DNA from: DASRQK01 sp964401685
GTDB lineage: Bacteria; Bacteroidota; Bacteroidia; Sphingobacteriales; Sphingobacteriaceae
Reading direction: 5' to 3'
Assembly: GCA_964401685.1 (NCBI GenBank)
Contig: CAYNZH010000034.1
Span: 1-18,791 of the forward strand
Length of the DNA stretch: 18,791 nucleotides
Positions within the stretch are counted from its first letter, which is position 1; each line of letters begins with the position of its first letter. A model generated the notes under the pieces. The model was given only the letters and a program-made list of their open reading frames with translations. It had not been told where the DNA came from and ran no database searches. This document shows positions 7,635 through 14,844 of the stretch, one piece after another. The position numbers and the translations under genes were made by a program.

Positions 7635-9930
7635 AGAGATTAGAAATCGGCCACTGCGCTATTTTGCGATTTTCATTTATGCAATTATCGTGTCTATCTG
7701 TGCCATGGAGCTCAATCTCTTTTGGTTGTTTGGCTATTCGCCAAATCATCGGGACGTCACGACGCCCATTCAATCAGTCGCTTCTGAGTTGTACACAGCA
7801 GACGGCGTGCTTATCGGGCGTTATTTCAAGGAGGACAGGACGCCCGTCTCCTTCGATGAAATTTCGACTTCGATCAAACATGCACTGGTCGCTACCGAAG
7901 ATATCCGTTTTTATAAACACAACGGCGTTGATCCCATTGCGCTATTATCCAGTGTCTGGTCAACTGCATCTGGTGATAGGCGAGGAGGCAGTACGATCAC
8001 GCAGCAATTGGCTAAAAATCTCTTCCGAACACGGTATCAGCACTCTCTGGGGCTGTTGGACAGGATACCCGGCGTGAGAATCGTGATCATCAAACTGAAA
8101 GAATGGCTGACTGCGTATAAATTGGAGGCCAATTATCCCAAAGAGGAGATCATGACGATGTACCTCAACACGGTCTCTTTCGGCAATAATGCGTACGGAA
8201 TTAGTGCGGCTTCAAAGCGGTATTTTAACAAAACACCTCGGGAAGTGGCCCCTGCAGAGGCGGCTATGCTGATCGGTATGTTGAAGGGTACTACCTTATA
8301 CAATCCCCTCCGCAACCCAGAGACTGCGTTGGAACGGCGAAATGTGGTGTTGGAGCAGATGAGAAAAGCGGGGTATCTTGACGAAACGGAATTTGCCCGA
8401 CATATAGATTTAGGCTTACAGCTGGCCGTGGGCGAAGCGTCACAGAGCCGGAGTTCGGATTCCTACCTGCGGACAGCGGTTGAGAAATGGTTAGAAGACT
8501 GGTCTGAGGAACGAGGACTGGATATTTATACCGACGGACTCAAAATCTATACGACAATTGATTCACGTATGCAAAGGCACGCCGAAAATGTGATGGCTCA
8601 ACAAATGAAGATTTTACAAAATCGTCTGAACCAGTCCTGGGCTGGAGAGCTACCCTGGCGGGATCTGGACGGGGAGGTAATCCCCGATTTTCTGATGGAT
8701 CTGGCCGAGCGGACTCCACATTACCAGCGCTTGCAGGAACGCTTTCCCGGACAGGAGGATAGCCTGCACTTTTATCTCCACCAACCCAGGGAAATGGAGG
8801 TATTTACCTGGGAGGGGCCCAAAATAGTAAATTATTCCACCATGGACTCCTTGGCACATTATGTCAAAATGCTCAATATGGGCATGATGAGTATGGATCC
8901 TTATGATGGACGCATCAAAGTCTGGGTCGGGGGAATACAACATCAGTACTTCAAGTTTGACCATGTTATGCAAGCCAAGAGGCAACCCGGGTCGACCTTC
9001 AAGACGTTTGCCTATTTGGCCGCCCTTGAAGAAGGGATGACACCCTGTGACAAGTTTACGGATCGTCCGGTACGCATTTCCTATGTAGAAAACGGAGAAT
9101 CCATGGAGTGGACACCACGAAACGCCGACTGGGTTTTTACTGGTCGGGATATGTCCTTGCGTTGGGCCATGGGAAAGTCCGTCAACTCCATTACCGCGCA
9201 GATCACTGAAAAGGTGGGCTGGGACAAGGTCGTTGGCGCCGCCAGGCGAGCCGGAATCACAAGCGATCTTGCAAGTGTACCTTCTATAAGCTTGGGTCCG
9301 AGTGAGGTAAATATATTCGAAATGGTCAATGCCTACGCCACATTTATCAATGAGGGCAAAAAGATTGAACCCATTTTAGTGGAAAAGATTGTCGATCAGC
9401 ATGGTGAGGTAGTTTTCGAGAGCAAGTTGGTGAGTGAACAAGTCATTGATCCGGAAATTGCCTGGCTGATGACCTACATGCTCAGAGGGAGTATGGAAGA
9501 GCCCGAAGGAACCTCACAGGGGCTATGGGAGTGGGATTTGTGGAAGAACGGCAATCAGATTGGCGGGAAAACAGGCACATCCTCAGATTATGCAGACGGA
9601 TGGTATATGGGGATGACCAAGGATCTGGTCACTGGCGTTTGGGTCGGCTGTGACGATAGAAGCGTGCGATTCAGAAACTCCCAGACCGGAGAAGCTTCCC
9701 GGACTGCACTGCCGATTTTTGGACGCTTCATGGAAGAAATTTATCGGGATACCGCGCTAGGATACACTTATGGACCTTTACCGGCCCCAACGGTCGAGAT
9801 CACCAGATCGTATCAATGTCCGAGTCCGCGTGTAGCGAAACCAGACACTTCCTCGTTTGAGGATAGAATTCTTCCGCCACCGCCGACTATGGCGCAACCG
9901 GAAGTGCCTGTACAAATTGTTATTGAATAA
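7627..9930 (+). CDS. mrcA: class A penicillin-binding protein 1A (bifunctional glycosyltransferase/transpeptidase)
   Basis: The protein polymerises lipid II into glycan strands and cross-links peptidoglycan in the periplasm, anchored by one N-terminal membrane segment (about residues 10-37). I take the ATG at 7627, overlapping the folB stop by 8 nt. The frame also opens further upstream at 7498, but that would lie deep inside folB and add 43 non-homologous residues; the chosen start gives 767 residues. Glycosyltransferase motifs: VATEDIRFYKHNGVD with catalytic Glu91, RRGGSTITQQLAKNLF (about 118-133), and KEEIMTMYLNTVSFGNNAYGI. Transpeptidase motifs: SxxK as S456-T-F-K459 in RQPGSTFK, SxN as S518-V-N520, and KTG at 648-650 in GGKTGTSSDYADGW. 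All catalytic residues are intact. The C-terminus ends in a Pro-rich tail (PPPPTMAQPEVPV). The mrcA symbol is by family analogy. Confidence 0.95.
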   Translation: MFKEIRNRPLRYFAIFIYAIIVSICAMELNLFWLFGYSPNHRDVTTPIQSVASELYTADGVLIGRYFKEDRTPVSFDEISTSIKHALVATEDIRFYKHNGVDPIALLSSVWSTASGDRRGGSTITQQLAKNLFRTRYQHSLGLLDRIPGVRIVIIKLKEWLTAYKLEANYPKEEIMTMYLNTVSFGNNAYGISAASKRYFNKTPREVAPAEAAMLIGMLKGTTLYNPLRNPETALERRNVVLEQMRKAGYLDETEFARHIDLGLQLAVGEASQSRSSDSYLRTAVEKWLEDWSEERGLDIYTDGLKIYTTIDSRMQRHAENVMAQQMKILQNRLNQSWAGELPWRDLDGEVIPDFLMDLAERTPHYQRLQERFPGQEDSLHFYLHQPREMEVFTWEGPKIVNYSTMDSLAHYVKMLNMGMMSMDPYDGRIKVWVGGIQHQYFKFDHVMQAKRQPGSTFKTFAYLAALEEGMTPCDKFTDRPVRISYVENGESMEWTPRNADWVFTGRDMSLRWAMGKSVNSITAQITEKVGWDKVVGAARRAGITSDLASVPSISLGPSEVNIFEMVNAYATFINEGKKIEPILVEKIVDQHGEVVFESKLVSEQVIDPEIAWLMTYMLRGSMEEPEGTSQGLWEWDLWKNGNQIGGKTGTSSDYADGWYMGMTKDLVTGVWVGCDDRSVRFRNSQTGEASRTALPIFGRFMEEIYRDTALGYTYGPLPAPTVEITRSYQCPSPRVAKPDTSSFEDRILPPPPTMAQPEVPVQIVIE

Positions 9931-9942
9931 GACGAAAACCCA

Positions 9943-9959
9943 AAAACTTTAAAAGTTTT
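9943..9959. repeat. AT-rich inverted repeat after the PBP gene
   Basis: AAAACTTT-A-AAAGTTTT is a perfect 8-bp inverted repeat with a single central base, 12 nt after the PBP stop. As an RNA hairpin it has almost no loop and only one C-G pair per arm, so it is a poor terminator; a protein-binding site is as likely. A loose -7 match, TATATTCG, sits at 9964-9971 ahead of the next gene, without a convincing -33 box. Confidence 0.3.
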
Positions 9960-10002
9960 CAAGTATATTCGTAGACTCTGATTAGAAAAGCGATATTTGA
10001 CT

Positions 10003-13000
10003 ATGAAACATCCTATACTCGTCCGTACTTATGCCAAATTTTTGATGGCACTCTTTATCGCGATTGCCGCTTTAGCGCCGCTGAGTGAGAGCCATGCGCA
10101 GTATTTCGGTCAAAATAAGATGAGATATAAGAATTTGACGTTCAAGGTATATGAAACTCCGCATTTCAATCTACATTACTATCTCGAAAACGATAGCATG
10201 GTCAAATGGTTTGCCAAAGAGAGCGAAGTGTGGTACGAACTGCACCAGCAGGTTTTCCGAGATACTTTTTTAAGGAAAAATCCCATTATACTTTATAATA
10301 ATAGTCCAGAATTTCAACAAACGACGACGATCCAAGGCGAAATCGGGGTCGGAACAGGCGGAGTCACCGAGGCGTTCAAGACCAGAGTCGTCATGCCGCT
10401 TGCCCAGATCAATCACCAAACAAGACACGTCCTGGGTCATGAGTTGGTTCACGCTTTTCAGTACAGAATTCTGATCGAAGGGGGGGACTCGACCCGCTTG
10501 GAGAATATTGGAAATATCCCTTTGTGGATGGTCGAAGGTATGGCAGAATACTTTTCCATAGGACGTAAGGACGCATTTACGGCCATGTGGATGCGGGATG
10601 CCTATCTCAATAATGATATTCCGTCGCTGAGGGCCATGACTGAGAATATGAATCGGTATTTCCCCTACCGATTTGGCCAAGCGTTTTGGGCGTATATTGG
10701 TGCGACCTATGGGGATACCGCGATTATGCCTCTGTTCATGGCTACTGCAATGCATGGCTATGAAAACGGAATAAGAAGAGTTTTTGGATACGATGCCGAA
10801 ACCCTGGGCAATTTATGGCGAAACAGTATTCAAGAGGCCTACAAAAATCTACCGGTAGACACAGCGCAGGTTCCGGTGGGCCGCCGCATTCTCAGCAAAG
10901 ATAATGCCGGTCGCATGAATGTTTCGCCAGCTATTTCCCCAGACGGTAAGTATGTTGCGTATCTTTCTGAGCAGGATCTTTTTAGTATAGACCTGTTTCT
11001 GGCAGATGCGCAGACCGGACAGGTCATCCGTAAATTGAGCAGCCGGCTGACCAACGCCCACATCGATGAATTTAGCTTTATTGAGTCTGCTGGAACTTTT
11101 TCACCCGATAGTCGGAAATTCGCTTTCAGCGTTTTCAGTCAGGGCAAGAGCAAACTGATGATCGTCGACGTTGTCAAGGGAAATACAATTTCCGTGGAGG
11201 CGATGGGCGATATTTCAGAATTCACCAATATCACCTGGTCGCCTGATGGTAGAACTGTGGCATTTTCAGGATTGAAAAACGGGCACAGTGATATTTATAC
11301 TTACGATCTCGAAAACAAACTTGTCACCCAATGGACCGATGATTGGTATTCGGATTATCAGCCCAGTTTTTCTAGAGACGGGTCTAGGATTGTCTTTAGT
11401 ACCGATAGAGTGTCCCTAACGAGTAACTCCCGGGGCGTAGATATTCCAATGAATATCGCTATTTTAGATCTGAATACGGGGCAAATAGAAAACATTCCCG
11501 TTTTTGCAGGTGCCAATAATCTCAACCCTGTGTTTTCCCCTGATGATTCTCAAGTCTACTTTCTGTCCAACAGCGATGGATTTAGAAATCTGTATCGCTA
11601 TACGCTAGCCGACGGCAAAACCGAAAGGATGACCAATTACTTTACCGGGATCAGCGGAATTACAGAATATTCCCCTGCGTTGAGTATATCCCGCCAGAGT
11701 GATGTGGTGTATTCCTATTATAGATCCAATTCCTATACCGTTTATAACGCGAAAATAGACGAATTCGAACCCGTCGAAGTCGATCCCTTCCGTGTGGATT
11801 TTACTGCGGCCATGCTGCCAGCTCCAGTCAACAAGGGAATTGATATCATCAATAGCAACCTGGCCAACTTTAATGCTTTCCAACGCATAAGCGATAACCA
11901 AATCGCTACGGTTCCTTACCGGCCCAATTTTAAGTTGGACTATTTGGCCAACAGCGGAGTCGGCATGGCTGTGGGTAGCAGGTATGGTGCGGGAATTTCG
12001 AGTGGAATACAGGGCATGTTCTCTGATATACTTGGACACAACCAGATTTTTGCTGCACTTTCCATCAACGGCGAAATCTATGATTTTGGTGGGCAGGTCG
12101 CGTACATTAATCAGAAAACACGGATCAACTGGGGGGGAGCAGTCTCCCACATTCCCTATATGTCTGGTTTTAGTGCTTTTGACTATAGAGATGTCGGAAA
12201 TGGAACCGAACCCATTCTTGATACCTACATCATCAGGACTTTTCAGCAACAGGTAGAAGGGTTTGGTGCCTATCCATTCTCACGGCATCATCGCGTGGAA
12301 ATAGGTGCCGCTCTTGCCCGCTACAGTTACCGTGTAGACCGCTGGTGGCAGAGCTACTACGGCTATGGTGGAAGGGATAAAGTGACAAATGAAGAAGCGG
12401 CTACAATAGGCTTTGGCAACTTGGATGCGTTTACCATCGTGCAGAGCAGTGCATCGCTAATAGGTGACAATGCGGTGTTTGGTATAACCTCACCGTTGCA
12501 GGGGTATCGATATCGCCTTGGCGCAGAACAGTACTTTGGTGATTATGATTTTACCGCCTATACCTTTGATGTACGAAAATACAATCGCTACAAGCCGATC
12601 ACCCTCGCTGCGCGGGCCTACGCCTACGTTCGCGCCGGCAAAGATGAAACCGCACTCTACCCTTTGTTTTTGGGATATCCCCACATGATTCGCGGCTACG
12701 AAAGTGCCTCGCTGAGAAACAATGTCGGTGGATTTGATCTACAAAAATTGATGGGTACCCGCATTGCGGTCTTCAATTTTGAGGTGCGTCTCCCTTTTAC
12801 AGGGCCAGAGCAGCTCACGCTATTTAGTTCTAGGATGTTGTTTTCGGATTTAAACTTCTTCTTTGATGCGGGTCTGGCCTGGAGCAGCGGTACCAATGTC
12901 AAGTTTCAGAGCAATATCCCAGTGGTGGGCTACGAACCCATCGAAGACGGGGACGGTACGGTGATTGGTCAGCGCCCGATCTACGAAGACATTCACATAC

Positions 13001-13137
13001 CTGCGATGAGTGCTGGGGTCTCCCTCAGAGTCAATCTTTTCGGTGCTATGGTGCTTGAACCGTATTACGCCATTCCATTCCAGCGTAAAGATTTGAAATT
13101 TGGTACCTTTGGTTTGAATTTCGCACCCGGCTGGTAG
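10003..13137 (+). CDS. outer-membrane metallopeptidase-like protein with WD40-like propeller and beta-barrel
   Basis: This protein has 1044 residues. I use the ATG at 10003; a TTG six bases upstream is in frame but less likely. The signal peptide ends SESHA-QYF (about residue 32). Residues about 45-280 form a gluzincin-type peptidase domain: zinc motif HELVH at 146-150, and E178 in WMVEGMAEYF as the likely third ligand (EGxAEY pattern, peptidase MA-like). Residues about 305-600 hold at least five TolB/PD40-like blades, each with a PDG-type turn (AISPDGKYVAY, TFSPDSRKFAF, TWSPDGRTVAF, SFSRDGSRIVF, VFSPDDSQVYF). From about 650 to the end, alternating strands and a C-terminal FGTFGLNFAPGW with terminal Trp suggest an outer-membrane beta-barrel. 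I infer an envelope protein that binds or processes a substrate at the outer membrane; the substrate is unknown. It follows the PBP gene by 72 bp on the same strand, so an envelope operon is plausible. Confidence 0.85.
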   Translation: MKHPILVRTYAKFLMALFIAIAALAPLSESHAQYFGQNKMRYKNLTFKVYETPHFNLHYYLENDSMVKWFAKESEVWYELHQQVFRDTFLRKNPIILYNNSPEFQQTTTIQGEIGVGTGGVTEAFKTRVVMPLAQINHQTRHVLGHELVHAFQYRILIEGGDSTRLENIGNIPLWMVEGMAEYFSIGRKDAFTAMWMRDAYLNNDIPSLRAMTENMNRYFPYRFGQAFWAYIGATYGDTAIMPLFMATAMHGYENGIRRVFGYDAETLGNLWRNSIQEAYKNLPVDTAQVPVGRRILSKDNAGRMNVSPAISPDGKYVAYLSEQDLFSIDLFLADAQTGQVIRKLSSRLTNAHIDEFSFIESAGTFSPDSRKFAFSVFSQGKSKLMIVDVVKGNTISVEAMGDISEFTNITWSPDGRTVAFSGLKNGHSDIYTYDLENKLVTQWTDDWYSDYQPSFSRDGSRIVFSTDRVSLTSNSRGVDIPMNIAILDLNTGQIENIPVFAGANNLNPVFSPDDSQVYFLSNSDGFRNLYRYTLADGKTERMTNYFTGISGITEYSPALSISRQSDVVYSYYRSNSYTVYNAKIDEFEPVEVDPFRVDFTAAMLPAPVNKGIDIINSNLANFNAFQRISDNQIATVPYRPNFKLDYLANSGVGMAVGSRYGAGISSGIQGMFSDILGHNQIFAALSINGEIYDFGGQVAYINQKTRINWGGAVSHIPYMSGFSAFDYRDVGNGTEPILDTYIIRTFQQQVEGFGAYPFSRHHRVEIGAALARYSYRVDRWWQSYYGYGGRDKVTNEEAATIGFGNLDAFTIVQSSASLIGDNAVFGITSPLQGYRYRLGAEQYFGDYDFTAYTFDVRKYNRYKPITLAARAYAYVRAGKDETALYPLFLGYPHMIRGYESASLRNNVGGFDLQKLMGTRIAVFNFEVRLPFTGPEQLTLFSSRMLFSDLNFFFDAGLAWSSGTNVKFQSNIPVVGYEPIEDGDGTVIGQRPIYEDIHIPAMSAGVSLRVNLFGAMVLEPYYAIPFQRKDLKFGTFGLNFAPGW

Positions 13138-13476
13138 TCGCTTGTAAATCTGCCCAATTGGGATTTTGGTTTCGGATCAACCTTTCCAGCTGCATACGCG
13201 TATACATCCGTAATTCGCTTAGACGTTTGCTCGCATGATAGGAGGAAGGGTGTGTTTCCGTATACACTACGCGCAACGTGCGGTTTAGCGGGTTGCAGTC
13301 GTCCACTGTTCCCAATCGTAGCGTTTTCCTATTCGAGTCTGTTCTTATAACTATCTGAATTCCACACATGTTGAAAAAATTAAACTAATATTTTTGGTGT
13401 TCTGCCGTTTTATTACTAACTTTATTGGCACAATATTACTAATAATTTTAGTTATACCAAAAGAAAAAATAAAAAA
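13138..13476. other. 339-bp intergenic region between the outer-membrane peptidase gene and the LexA-like gene
   Basis: No supported gene lies here. The first about 220 bp are mixed in composition and contain the short palindromes CCCAATTGGG (13153-13162, 15 nt after the upstream stop, no loop, so a poor terminator) and ATACGCGTAT (13194-13203). The last about 100 bp turn sharply AT-rich and hold the repressor-gene promoter and half-sites listed separately. A leftward reading frame of 107 codons (13369-13046) crosses most of it but also runs 92 nt into the antisense of the peptidase gene. I cannot recognise it, so it is not annotated as a gene. Confidence 0.6.
13384..13452 (+). promoter_or_regulatory. 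promoter region of the LexA-like gene with repeated ACTAA/TTAGT half-sites
   Basis: Two -7 candidates are seen: a perfect TATTTTTG at 13389-13396 (its nearest TTG, at 13371-13373, is only 15 nt away) and TAACTTTA at 13417-13424, one base off, with TTTG at 13393-13396 20 nt upstream. The pentamer ACTAA occurs at 13384, 13415 and 13438, and its complement TTAGT at 13448-13452. The last two form an inverted repeat ACTAA-N5-TTAGT, and the longer TATTACTAA is repeated at 13411 and 13434. ACTAA at 13415 overlaps the second -7 box. This suits an operator bound by the repressor encoded just downstream (autoregulation), which is inference. An A-rich stretch (13459-13477) leads into the ATG, the usual Bacteroidota substitute for a Shine-Dalgarno site. 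Confidence 0.45.
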
Positions 13477-14244
13477 ATGGCGATTATTGCTAATAATCTT
13501 AAGTACTTGAGGAAGAAGAAAGGCCTTACCCAGCAGCAGTTTGCTGATGCGCTAAGTATAAAACGCGCTTCAGTCGGCGCCTATGAAGAGGGTCGGGCAG
13601 AACCCAAGTACGAACTGTTGAATCAGATCGCTGAATTTTATCAGTTTTCGATGGATGAGTTGGTCAACCAAGTCATTGATGATCATTGGAAGCCTGCGCC
13701 AAGAGCTTCGAATGTCCGGGTTCTGAGCATTACTGTCGACAAGGACGACGAGGAAAATATTGAACTTGTTCCTGTAAAGGCGAGTGCTGGCTACCTTAAT
13801 GGATATGGAGATCCTGAGTATTTGGCCGAATTACCTAAATTTAATTTACCCATGTTCACTCAGGGTACGTTCAGGGCTTTTGAAATTTCTGGTGATTCGA
13901 TGTTGCCCATGCCCTCTGGTTCTGTTGTGATTTCAGAGTATGTGGAAAATTGGGCCGATATCAAAGTAGGACAGACCTATATTGTGATTTCCAAAAATGA
14001 AGGAGTTGTCTACAAACGTGTGGGCCAAAAATTCAACGATGGAAAAGGAATTTATCTTGTTTCAGACAATAAAATATATGATCCCTATTGGATTGCGAGC
14101 GAGGATATTCTGGAGATTTGGAAGGCCAAGGCATTTGTGAGTATGGAGCTGCCCGAGCCTCAGTCAGAACCGACCATAGAGTCACTATCTGCCATGATTA
14201 CACAAATGCAAAAGACTATTAATACTGTTGCCGAGCGGAAGTGA
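13477..14244 (+). CDS. LexA/CI-type self-cleaving transcriptional repressor (XRE HTH plus S24 peptidase)
   Basis: This 255-residue protein has an N-terminal XRE helix-turn-helix (residues about 6-62: NLKYLRKKKGLTQQQFADALSIKRASVGAYEEGRAEPK) and a C-terminal S24/LexA-like peptidase domain. All parts needed for autocleavage are present: an Ala-Gly bond at A104-G105 in VKASAGYLNGY, the nucleophile S141 in ISGDSMLPM, and the general base K180 in VVYKRVG. The Ser-Lys distance of 39 residues is close to that of E. coli LexA. In this family, DNA damage (RecA filaments) or another signal triggers cleavage and derepression; the HTH is of the CI/XRE type, not the winged LexA type. An extra C-terminal helix follows (TIESLSAMITQMQKTINTV). 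It sits upstream of rimP-nusA-infB on the same strand, separated by a terminator-like hairpin. No recA, polymerase V-type or prophage genes are in view, so its regulon cannot be told here; autoregulation is suggested by the half-sites upstream. Confidence 0.92.
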   Translation: MAIIANNLKYLRKKKGLTQQQFADALSIKRASVGAYEEGRAEPKYELLNQIAEFYQFSMDELVNQVIDDHWKPAPRASNVRVLSITVDKDDEENIELVPVKASAGYLNGYGDPEYLAELPKFNLPMFTQGTFRAFEISGDSMLPMPSGSVVISEYVENWADIKVGQTYIVISKNEGVVYKRVGQKFNDGKGIYLVSDNKIYDPYWIASEDILEIWKAKAFVSMELPEPQSEPTIESLSAMITQMQKTINTVAERK

Positions 14245-14251
14245 TTTTTTT

Positions 14252-14282
14252 TTCGTGGATTTAGATTTTTTGCTTACCTTTG
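14252..14282 (+). promoter_or_regulatory. promoter of the rimP-nusA-infB operon
   Basis: A perfect TAnnTTTG box, TACCTTTG, lies at 14275-14282. Nineteen nt upstream is TTCG (14252-14255), a one-base variant of the -33 TTTG. The predicted start is near 14286-14287, giving a leader of about 77 nt before the rimP ATG. The box is 30 bp past the repressor stop codon. Confidence 0.55.
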
Positions 14283-14295
14283 CATGACTTGATAT

Positions 14296-14323
14296 GAGGG
14301 GGCAGTGTATTGTCCCCTTTTTT
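14296..14323 (+). terminator. intrinsic terminator between the LexA-like gene and rimP, inside the rimP leader
   Basis: GGGGGCA (14298-14304), loop GTGTAT, and TGTCCCC (14311-14317) form a 7-bp stem with one G-U pair, extendable by A-U at 14297/14318. Six T (14318-14323) follow. This is the textbook shape of a Rho-independent terminator. It can end transcripts of the repressor gene. It also lies only about 11 nt into the message predicted from the promoter at 14275-14282, so it could act as an attenuator for rimP-nusA-infB. Confidence 0.75.
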
Positions 14324-14363
14324 GATGGTAATAATTTACAAAGTGGAAGAAAAGTAAGGCAAA

Positions 14364-14843
14364 ATGACGCATATTGAAGAGCGGGTTACGCAGCTGGTGG
14401 AAGAGAAAATTGCCGATAGGGAGGACCTGTTCATTGTGGAGGTAAAAATGCACCCCAACGGACGTTTGGTTATTTCCATGGACGGTGATCAAGGCATTAG
14501 CATACAGGATTGTGCAGCGATCAGCCGGCATGTAGGATATCATCTGGAGGAGGAAGGTACCATCGAGCACGCATACCGGCTTGAAGTTTCGTCGCCAGGG
14601 GTGGATGTTCCACTCAAAAACTTCAGGCAATATGCCAAGAATGTGGGTAGAAATGTCCAAATCGACATGCTGGACGGAACGCGTAAGCAGGGTACCCTCT
14701 TAGCCGCCCAACCTGATTTTATCAGCCTGGATGAAGAAGTGACGACAAAAGAAGCAAAGAAAAAAGCAAAAATAACGAAGGTGCAGGTGGACATTCCATT
14801 TGACCAGATTGGAACAACAAAGGTGTTAATTTCATTTAAATAA
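14364..14843 (+). CDS. rimP: ribosome maturation factor RimP
   Basis: This 159-residue cytosolic protein is normal in length for RimP, which binds free 30S subunits and is needed for their maturation. The N-terminal alpha/beta domain shows LVEEKIADREDLFIVEVKM, then GRLVISMDGDQGISIQDCAAISRHVGYHLEEE, and the family hallmark YRLEVSSPGVDVPL (about residues 71-84). The C-terminal SH3-like domain follows (GRNVQIDMLDGTRKQGTLL...FISLDEE) with a lysine-rich insert (TTKEAKKKAKITK) before the last strands. The stop is one base from the nusA start, the classical rimP-nusA-infB order. The sequence AAGG shortly before the ATG may help initiation. The leader holds the terminator hairpin described separately. 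Confidence 0.95.
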   Translation: MTHIEERVTQLVEEKIADREDLFIVEVKMHPNGRLVISMDGDQGISIQDCAAISRHVGYHLEEEGTIEHAYRLEVSSPGVDVPLKNFRQYAKNVGRNVQIDMLDGTRKQGTLLAAQPDFISLDEEVTTKEAKKKAKITKVQVDIPFDQIGTTKVLISFK

Positions 14844-14844
14844 A

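Noticed and set aside
13153..13162. CCCAATTGGG as a terminator of the peptidase gene
   Set aside because: A perfect palindrome without loop bases and with only a short T run after it is a poor intrinsic terminator.
13165..13186. Possible tRNA T-arm (GGTT/AACC with a 7-nt loop)
   Set aside because: The loop TCGGATC does not match TTCRANY and no acceptor or anticodon stem can be built around it.
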